Shown: positions 56,238 to 64,000 of the stretch, in pieces | Position numbering within the stretch: position 1 is the stretch's first letter | Layout: every line of letters starts with the position of its first letter | Assembly: GCF_958979055.1 (NCBI RefSeq) | Contig: NC_084890.1 | Location: forward strand, 32,533,116-32,597,115 | Direction: 5' to 3' | DNA: 64,000 nt | Origin: Alnus glutinosa | Lineage: Eukaryota; Streptophyta; Magnoliopsida; Fagales; Betulaceae | The notes under the pieces: generated by a model | Databases searched by the model: none | What the model was told of the DNA's origin: nothing | Seen by the model: the letters and a program-made list of their open reading frames with translations, nothing else | Program-made: the position numbers and the translations under genes

Positions 56238-59130
56238 GCACCATCGCCAGCCCATGGAGGCAATTGCGGGCCACCCCCGACCACCTCTAGAGGCCACCTT
56301 GATCGACCACTTGAGGTGGCTTGAAGGTCACCCCACCCACTTCGAGAGGTCGTTTCACTTACAAAAACGACTTTTAATTTAAATTTAGTGTCGTTTGGGG
56401 AACCAAACAACATTAATTATTATTATTATTTTTTTTTAGAAAAATAAAACCCTTCTTTACCCCTTATTCCTCCCACCTTCTCATTCTTGTTTTTTTTGCA
56501 CAACTCAAAAGAGATCCAGAGAGATTCAGTTCGAGAGAGAAGAAGGAAAAAAAAAAAAAAAAAAAAAAGGTTTTTGGCTGTGGGTTGTATTAGATAAAAT
56601 TCAAAGCTTCCCTTTGCATTTTCTTGATACCCATTGTTGATAGAGCACGAAAATCATGTGATTGATTTAGGTTTTAGGTTAAAATGTGAATGTTTAAATT
56701 CATTATGCTTGAAATTAGCTTTCCTACATAATTAATATTCTGGGTTTTAATTGTTCCATGGATTTTAAACTTTTTTTTAACCTATTCACATAATTCCCGT
56801 GTACCCAGCGCAGAAAGTGCGCTGCGCTCCAGACTCCATTGAAATTTTTGTAATTTTTTTTTTAATTATTTTATCCACATTGGAGTTGTTTTGCAGCTAA
56901 TGTTGGAGTTGTTTTACTGTTTAAATGTCTCAAATTAGTTTTTTTTTTCCTTTTTTTTTTTTTTTGGTAATCAGAGATGATTTATTTCCAGTCCTAGACC
57001 GTGGAACATCTCCCTATAGGAATGCGAACGGTCCGGCTCATCAGCTCGTCAAGCTGGCTATTACTCATGTTATATCTCAAGTTTGGGTTGATTACTATCC
57101 TGAATGTATTGCATCAATTGTAATTGCAGAGCAAGGTTCCTTTTTATTTATAAGATTGAGATGATTTTTTTTTAAAAAAAAAAAATATGAAGATAAGAGA
57201 TGATTCTTACACACTCATGATCAATGATTACTATTGTGTTAAGACTTTTTATGGTTTATTACTTGATTATATGGTGTTTCCCTATACCCATTTGTTACCA
57301 CATTTCATTACATTAATTTGCGTGTAGACAACTCCAAGCGTTTAGTCTATGCATCGAGATAAACTTTCAATTCCCAAGCGGAGGGCTTCTTTATTTTCAA
57401 AGTAGATTTTTCTTTTGGCTTCATTGTGAATGAATCAAGAGATTAGTGGATAAGTCACATCAAAACATTAAAATAAAATATGAGTTATATATGTAAGCTA
57501 ATTTATTGATTATCACTTGCAAACAAATTGACACAATGAGGTCCTACGTAGAATTTAACAAGCAATTTGCATGAAGATGACTTGAAGGGAGGAGGAGTCT
57601 TGGTATTGAGATAAAGATTCCAAACCCATATTGTAGGTCACCTTCATTTGTCATGGTCTACCTTTTTTGGATTTATTTTTAGTCGTCAGTCAAGAAAAAC
57701 TTAGCTACATGATAAACTTAGAATTATCACTCGGAAATTATTGACATTAGGGACCATGCATGTGGAATTTAAAAAGCAATTTGTTGGATTTATAGCAAAT
57801 ATTGTTAAATCTTCTTTATTTCTCGGGGTCTACTTTTCTTGGATTTATTTTAGGTCAGTCAAGAAAGTGGCCGGATATCTTCATGAAAAGTCCTCGATCA
57901 CTGCTTTCATTATCGATCACAACCTCATATAAAATATAAACATGATTACTCTTAGAATTATTGACTAATTAACATGTTTAGATATAACTTTATCTTGAAA
58001 GCTGAAACTCAACCATTTAATCGGTAACAATTAATGTAACATCACATATATTTATTTAAGCTTAATTGGGCTTGAATGATTTTCGAACTAGCCTGGTGAT
58101 TTTAAAAAATATAAGTTGAAAGCACTATTGTTATTGAAATCTTTGCTTGATTGTTGTAAAGGTGGAAGCATTCGAACGTTTTAAAAAATAAAAAATAAAA
58201 GAAAAAGAAAAACAATTTATAAAATAAAGGGCAGATTGTAAATCTCTTCTCTCTCTCTCTTACACTCTCTCTCATAATTTTGTATCTTTCTACTTGATAT
58301 TCAAAAGTTTCTAAAATGATGAGAAGTCCCAATTTTTTATTTTTTATTTTTTTTATTATTATTTTTTTTAATAGAGATTCACATATATAAGTAAACCCAC
58401 AGTATTGTTTTAATAGGTGGAATTGTAAAAAAAAAAAAAAAAACACCAAATCTGCCAAATATTTAAAATATTCTTCACATATTTACAAATTTGAATGGAA
58501 ACAATATGTCGCATACATAGACTATGATTGCATGAATGAGTAATGCTAAATCTCCTCAATTTTATTTTATTTTATTTTATTTTTTTATTTTTATATAAGT
58601 ACCGATGAATACTGTCACATTAATCCGAAGTTAAATAAAATAAAATAAAATAGTATATAGCATTAATCTTGCATGACTATCAATGGAATCAATCAACAAA
58701 CATTATATTAGATCTTCTCGTGTTCAAGACTTATAGTCATCTTTATGTACACTTGTGATTGATTATGATCACTTGCACATATATATGAGGGGACCGTGTG
58801 GAATTCAACCGGCCAGCAATTTGCACATTGAAGACTCCAAGAAAGTGTGGTTCTTTGCATTCACACAAACTTCTAAATCCAATGTGCACGGCAGGACGGC
58901 ACAAAGGTAACAATCATCTTTGCATTGAGATAAAATTCCAAACCCAAAGTGGACGGAACAACTTCTTTATTTCTTTATTATTATTTTTGATACTCTCAAT
59001 CAGTTAGTCAAGTCATGAGTTGATACTTGGGAAGTTCTCAGCGGATAAGATTTTCTCAATTTCAAATGAATGATATGAATAATATTTATTTTATGGTCAT
59101 AACTTTAAAGTCGGTACATCTAACGGTGTG
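56238..59130. repeat. Tandem segmental duplication, unit Y
   Basis: Partner of unit X. Contains a degraded module (about 57329), looser module copies (about 57580, 58827, 58918) and the second RNase H-like fragment. Confidence 0.85.
56967..57164 (+). pseudogene. RNase H-like C-terminal fragment (unit Y)
   Basis: Same frame as 53679-53875 with a few substitutions (HQLVKLA, QVWVDYYPECIASI, IAEQGSF). Both copies keep the frame, which mainly reflects recent duplication. Confidence 0.5.
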
Positions 59131-59706
59131 TATAATATGCAAAACATGCTCTTTATTTGAAATAGAGTACATCCTAGTCTTTTTTTGAGTCCATCAAAAA
59201 AAAAAAAAAAGTCATAAATACAAATTTTTATAGAACGCATTAAGGCATTGACTTATTATTCATATTTAATACAATTTAAAAATAATAATTAACATTTTTG
59301 AGGGAATAACATATTTCTATTTGATCATTCATAATAAAGGCGTATAATTCGATATCATTTTGTGAAGTTATCCCTAATTATAAGTACAATTTTTTTTTCT
59401 TTTCAAAATACATATAACATCGAGTACTTATATATTATTTTTTCTGAGTACATTTTAAGAAAAAAAAAATGTACAACAGAAAATTCTAACGGAGGACTGA
59501 GATTGAAATTTTCTGAAAAATGGATACCCTAAATCAGGCCAATAACGAAGAATCCATGAATTACAAGATGTTAATACTAACAAAATATTTGCAATCGTCA
59601 CACTCTTGAATTACAACAAGTGACACACTTGTCTACTTCTCTCCCAGAACCTCTGGAGAGTTCTACTTCTTAATCTCCATAACCGAAACTCCAGTTGGCT
59701 TCAATT
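59131..59706. other. AT-rich intergenic sequence, no gene
   Basis: I see no supported gene here. About 59390-59450 (CAAAATACATATAACATCGA) resembles 13850-13890. Confidence 0.4.
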
Positions 59707-59950
59707 CACTACAAAAAAATGGGCATTTATAGACGATTCTTTTTTCAAAACTGTCTGTAAAAGATTTTCGGTTATGAAACTCTCTGTAAAAAATTTATTA
59801 TGGATGGTTTGATTAAACTGTCCATAAAATTCCAGATGGTTTTAACTAAACCGCCTGGAAATTTACATTTCTAGATTGTTTTTACAAAACCATCCATAAA
59901 ATTTTAGTAAAAGTAACCGTCTGGAATTTTTTTTCCCAGTACTCCATGTC
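59707..59950. mobile_element. Left end of another CACTA-like element
   Basis: CACTACAAAAAAATGGGCATT followed by repeated subterminal words on both strands (AAACTGTCTGTAAAA, AACCGTCTGGAA, AAACCATCCATAAAA). No right terminus was found before the window end, so it is a solo end or a larger, disrupted element. Confidence 0.55.
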
Positions 59951-60324
59951 ATCAATTCGCGTGATGCCCCCAGATTTCACCACATCCATCTGATTTTTTT
60001 CCCAGCCAAAATCACAACCATTCGTGAAACCAAAAAAAAAAATCATTTATTTTGCCAAATTAGGCCTTTTTCAGTAATGTCATGGAAAATAAATGAGGAC
60101 AAAAAATGACAAGTGGCATTGGTAATATGGGAATATTTTACCAAATTGAGCATTTTTCAAAGGTTTTAGTAGTTTGGATGGCCAGAGTCCAAGCGTTGAT
60201 AGGTCAAGGGGGTTATCTATAGAATGACTGGTAGTTTAGGGGGGAAATTGTATTTTTCCATTAAAAAAACAATTTTTTTATTATTATTTTTTTAAAAAAA
60301 AAAAAGGAAAAATGCACCATTAGA

Positions 60325-61125
60325 GCATCCTGATTGATCGAACTCTATCATGATTAATCTGTCTAATGCAATATGGTTGATCGGATGTTTGATTGATTGA
60401 AGTAATACACTTGGATCAATCGATCATACTAGTACACTAGGATCGATCTGACGTTCGATCGAACCTTCACTATGTCGAATTTGATCGATCGAACTCTACC
60501 ACCATTTATCGAATTAATGTATTAGGATCGATCGGATGTGTCGCCGTTAATTTGATCGATCGAACTCTATCACGATTGGTCAGACTAATGAATTAGGATT
60601 AATCTAATGTTAGATCCATCGAAGAATGCATTAGGATCGATCGGATTTTCTATCAATCATATTATCCTATAATGATTGATCAGACTAGAAATTATGATCA
60701 ATTATACATTCGATCCATCGAAGCAATGCATTAGGATCAATCGGATATTCTATCGATCATATTATCCTATCATGATTGATCAAACTAGTACATTGATCGA
60801 TCAGATGTTCAATCGAACCTTCCCTATCTCAAATTTGATCGATCGATCAAACTCTATCAAGATTAATCCAATTAATGCACTAGGATCGATCTGATGTTAG
60901 ATTCATCAAAGTAATGCACTAAGATTGATCCGATCTTCTATCGATCATATTATCCTATCATGATTGATTGAACCTTCACTATGTCAAATTTGATCGATCG
61001 AAATCTATCATGATTGATCAGACTACTGCACTAGGATCGATCGAAGTAATGCACTAGGGTCAATTGGATCCTCTATCGATCATATTATCATACTAGGATC
61101 GATCGGACTAGTACAATAAAAGTAA
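60325..61125. repeat. GATC-rich higher-order satellite
   Basis: About 800 bases built from degenerate 25-40-base units with the words GATCGATCGAACTCTATCA, GATTGATCAGACTA, ATGCACTAGGATCGATCGGAT and TCTATCGATCATATTATCC. The marker AATTTGATCGATCGA recurs at about 60478, 60550, 60835 and 60988. The marker TCTATCGATCATATTATC recurs near 60750, 60940 and 61073, with a variant at 60649. This indicates a longer, imperfect repeat unit of about 150-200 bases. No coding frame. Confidence 0.85.
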
Positions 61126-61560
61126 TGTACTTGCAGAGTAAGGTTCCCTTTTATTGAGTAAGGTTCCTTTTTATTTGTAAGATTAAGATGATTTTATTTT
61201 TTATTTTTTAAAAAAGAAGAAGATAAGAGATGATGATTCATACACACTCATGATCAATGATTACTATTGTGTTAAGACTTTTTATGGTTTATTACTTGAT
61301 TATATGGTGTTTCCCAATACCCATTTGTTACCACATTTCATTACATTAATTTGCGTGTAGATGACTCCAAGCATTGAGTCTATGCATCGAGATAAACTTT
61401 CGATTCCCAAGCGGACGGCTTCTTTATTTCCAAAGTAGATTTTTCTTTTGGCTTCATTGTGAATGAATCAAGAGTTCTTAATTAGCATATAAGGATTCTC
61501 TCAATTTCAGATGAGTGATATATATTTATTTTAGGATCATAATTTTAAAGTTGATACATC
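61126..61560. repeat. Third, partial copy (Z) of the X/Y unit
   Basis: CAGAGTAAGGTTCC...TTTATTTGTAAGATTAAGATGATTTT and the following 300 bases match the end of the RNase H-like fragment and the module at 54046 and 57329 (here about 61363). A small direct duplication (GAGTAAGGTTCC) marks the join with the satellite. Confidence 0.8.
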
Positions 61561-62734
61561 TATCTGTGTGCATAATATACAAAACATTCTCTTTATTTGA
61601 AATAGAGAGCATCTTAGTCCTTTTTTGAGTCCCTCCAAAATAAATAAATAAATAAAAACATAAATACATATTTATAACTGTTATAACTAAATAAAATCTG
61701 GTCGTCACAGTTATAACTGTTATGATTAGAAAAAAAAAGGAAGATAATAGTTATGACTGTTAATATATGTATTAGTATTATAATGTGCACCTCATCAACA
61801 TGATTTTCTATCTAATTTATCAGGTGTATGATTTTCTATATATCTTTAACTGGTATATATACTAAAAAAAAAAAAGAAAAAGAAAAGGGCATTTCTAAAC
61901 GTTTTAATCTTTAGTACAATACCATGCATAATCTTTTTGCCAAACACATAGTTTTTAATTAACAAAGACTCGATGGATGTGTGGATTCTTTGCACCAATT
62001 TCTTGGCAAGTGATAACCAATTAATTAATTGCTGTCATTTTCCTGTCTCTTGTGATTCTTACGACGTGCAATTTGGGTATGGACGACTCCAAGCGTGGAG
62101 TCTTTTTAATATTGAGATAAACTTCCAAACTCATACTTGAATTTATCAACGAATTGAATCATCTTACGTACTGGAAGAATTCTAAAAAAGAAAAAAAGAA
62201 AAATAGAAATTTAGACAAATTAAAATCACTATATTAATTAAAATCACTATATGTGAAATTTAACTGGCAAATTTAATTTGCATCTTGAAGACTCCAAGTC
62301 ATGTGGTTCTTCAAATTGCGAATCAGACTCCAAGTCAATCTTTAATTCTTGACTTCTTTTATTTAACCTTCAAATTGCATTGACATAAAATTCCAAACCC
62401 AAAGTGGACGGAACATCCATCTTCTTTACTTCTTTTTGTACACTTGATTGTATTACATCTTGCAACGTACGTGTTCAACACTTAATTGTAGCATCAGCCG
62501 CCCATGTGGAATTTGCATCTCCAAACATTCCAAAAGTGCACGTGGTTCTCTGCATTCACACAAACTTTAATTTAAAGCCTAAAGTGGATTTATTGTTAGT
62601 CGGTCCCTATTGCATTTTTGTTTCTTGGACAAAATAATGACAGTTGGCTAGCTATAGCTAGCAAAGTTGGACTGGTCCCCTGCTTCTAATCTAATAAGTT
62701 GACGATGAAGCTACTGCCCTCTCTTATCGGTACC
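61561..62734. other. Upstream region of RLP4, no gene
   Basis: A module copy at 62085 and looser copies near 62285, 62370 and 62510. About 61796-61970 matches 15700-15840. 62620-62734 matches the RLP1 proximal promoter. Confidence 0.6.
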
Positions 62735-62742
62735 AATAAATA
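62735..62742 (+). promoter_or_regulatory. Probable TATA box of RLP4
   Basis: AATAAATA in GGTACCAATAAATACTTGAACCCC, as in RLP1, 68 bases before the ATG. Confidence 0.55.
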
Positions 62743-62809
62743 CTTGAACCCCCCCGCCTTGTCTAGGCATCCCATACATTTTGATTTCTTTACTATTTTC
62801 ATTCCCAAA

Positions 62810-64000
62810 ATGATTAGCACCCACTTATTTATGTCCACTGTTCATCTCCTCCTGATTTTTTTCTTCTCTTTCTTTGGAACTGCATCCTATCTACGAGTTA
62901 TTCAACCTGTTTCATGCACTAAAAACCCTATTTTCAAATGCTCTGAAATGGAGACAAAAGCCCTTCTTAGCTTCAAAGAAGGTCTCACAGATCCATCGGG
63001 TCGTCTCTCGTCTTGGGTTGGTGAGGATTGCTGCAACTGGACAGGCGTTGGCTGTGACAATTCCAGAGGTCATGTCGTCAAGCTGGACCTCAGAAACTCA
63101 TTACCGGTAATTGAATTCGGATATAGGGTGATAAAATTCGGATATGGGGTGATTGAATTCGAATATGGGGTGATTGAATTCGAATATGAGGATTACCTTG
63201 ATGAAAAATTAAAAGCTTACGAGAAGTCGTGCTTGGGGGGTAAGATAAGTCCTTCATTACTCAATTTAAAGCATTTGAGTTACTTGGACCTAAGCCTCAA
63301 TAATTTTAGTGGAAACACTGTTCCAAAGTTTTTGGGTTCCCTTGAGAGTTTGATGTATCTTAATCTCTCTTTCTCATTCTTTTCGGGAGTTGTTCCTCCC
63401 CAACTTGGGAATCTCTCAAGACTACAATATCTGGACCTCACCTCATATTCATCTTCAAACATCATCAACTATTTCATTTCCTTTCCACCATGGGGATTGG
63501 AAGTCAAAAGCCTGCAGTGGTTGGTTGGTTTTCCTTCTCTTAGGTACCTTAATTTGGGATATGTAAATCTTGAGAAAGTACCCGATTGGCTTCATTCAGT
63601 TAATATGCTCCCTTCCTTGGTGGAGTTGCACCTAGTTGAATGTGGACTCGCTAGTCTTCCTCACTCTGTTTCCTCCAACAACTTGACATTGCTTTCAGTC
63701 CTTGATCTCTCTCTCAACAATTTTAACTCCTCCATACCTCACTGGTTCTCAAATGTGAGTGGGCTTTCAACAATAAATCTTGCAAACAGTTTGCTTAGAG
63801 GTGCTATTCCAGATGGTATGGGACATCTAGCCAACTTGCGCAGCTTGGCATTAGCTGACAACATTCTAATTGGAAAGATACCGAACTCATTTTCAAACCT
63901 TTGCAACTTGCAAACATTAGATCTGTATTCCACCAACATAAGTGGGGAGGTAGTTGAGTTTTTGGATGGCTTGTCTCAATGTTCCAATAATAGCCTTGAA
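62810..64000 (+). CDS. RLP4: LRR receptor-like protein, 5' part (runs off the window)
   Basis: Open for 397 codons from the ATG at 62810 to the last base; no stop. A second ATG at codon 8 aligns with the RLP1 start. Signal peptide (STVHLLLIFFFSFFG), N-cap with ALLSFKEGL and GEDCCNWTGVGC, then LRRs closely matching RLP1 (SYLDLSLNNFSGNTVPKFLG, LPSLVELHLVECGLASLP, NLCNLQTLDLYSTNISGEV). Residues 100-127 form four tandem heptads (VIEFGYR, VIKFGYG, VIEFEYG, VIEFEYE) where RLP1 and RLP2 have unrelated acidic, tyrosine-rich loops of similar position. The promoter and N-terminus are nearly those of RLP1, so RLP1 and RLP4 are recent duplicates. The C-terminal half, and therefore whether the gene is intact, is outside the window. 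Confidence 0.88.
   Translation, partial: MISTHLFMSTVHLLLIFFFSFFGTASYLRVIQPVSCTKNPIFKCSEMETKALLSFKEGLTDPSGRLSSWVGEDCCNWTGVGCDNSRGHVVKLDLRNSLPVIEFGYRVIKFGYGVIEFEYGVIEFEYEDYLDEKLKAYEKSCLGGKISPSLLNLKHLSYLDLSLNNFSGNTVPKFLGSLESLMYLNLSFSFFSGVVPPQLGNLSRLQYLDLTSYSSSNIINYFISFPPWGLEVKSLQWLVGFPSLRYLNLGYVNLEKVPDWLHSVNMLPSLVELHLVECGLASLPHSVSSNNLTLLSVLDLSLNNFNSSIPHWFSNVSGLSTINLANSLLRGAIPDGMGHLANLRSLALADNILIGKIPNSFSNLCNLQTLDLYSTNISGEVVEFLDGLSQCSNNSLE
63107..63190 (+). repeat. In-frame 21-bp minisatellite in RLP4
   Basis: Four 21-base units (63107, 63128, 63149, 63170) of the form GTGATTGAATTCGAATATGGG. The last two are almost identical, the first two differ at a few positions. All keep the frame. Confidence 0.95.

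Noticed and set aside
60676..60894. 72-codon frame in the satellite
   Set aside because: Encoded by GATCNATC repeats; low-complexity IDR/IDQ text with no support.
62874..63110. Alternative-frame protein overlapping RLP4
   Set aside because: A frame shadow of the receptor gene; the same shadow occurs at 17988 over RLP1.

Overview
The window looks like nuclear DNA from a dicot plant: it is AT-rich, has long gene-poor stretches full of microsatellites and small transposons, GT-AG introns, TATA-type promoters, and a tandem family of receptor-like proteins (RLPs) with extracellular leucine-rich repeats (LRRs). The RLPs resemble the EIX2/Cf class of cell-surface immune receptors. A woody rosid, possibly Fagales, would fit, but that is an impression from the protein style, not something proved here.

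The window is one RLP cluster. Three copies read as sound genes, all on the + strand: RLP1 (17942-21151), RLP2 (44207-47335) and the 5' part of RLP4 (62810 to the window end). Six broken copies lie between them: psi-A (about 2531-3891), psi-B (11165-11690), psi-C (25268-25556, resuming at 31293-31545), psi-D (37143-37640), psi-3 (48534-49295) and psi-E (51345-52425). Shared transposon junctions and shared flanks show that most of the window arose by repeated segmental duplication: 1-4720 with 35052-38376; about 11040-13940 with 25190-34030; the upstream blocks of RLP1, RLP2 and RLP4; and 52888-55880 with 56238-59130 and part of 61126-61560.

Transposons fill the gaps, and several have exact boundaries. 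There are two CACTA elements of one family in opposite orientation (4725-7323 and 38381-40870, with 3-bp target duplications AGC and TGA) plus a truncated third copy (13941-14432). Two hAT-like elements (7486-8572, 9026-10081) have 8-bp duplications. Several short Mutator-type foldback elements have 9-bp duplications. A tRNA-derived SINE inserted in psi-D has a 13-bp duplication, and there are truncated LINE tails. A 5.7-kb Mutator-like element with roughly 300-bp inverted ends (25557-31292) splits psi-C and carries what looks like a captured IST1-family exon, so it is probably a Pack-MULE.

Other items: two copies of a truncated gene on the - strand for a probable plastid membrane protein (792-1172; 34988-35038 plus 35814-36176); a GATC-rich satellite (60325-61125); and a dispersed module around the palindrome GACTCCAAGCGTGGAGTC upstream of the RLPs. 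The most notable coding features are an in-frame triplication of one LRR in RLP1 and an in-frame four-copy heptad repeat (VIEFEYG type) near the N-terminus of RLP4. I see no tRNA, rRNA, CRISPR or viral sequence, and no intact transposase. All boundaries come from reading and comparing by eye; none was checked with alignment software.
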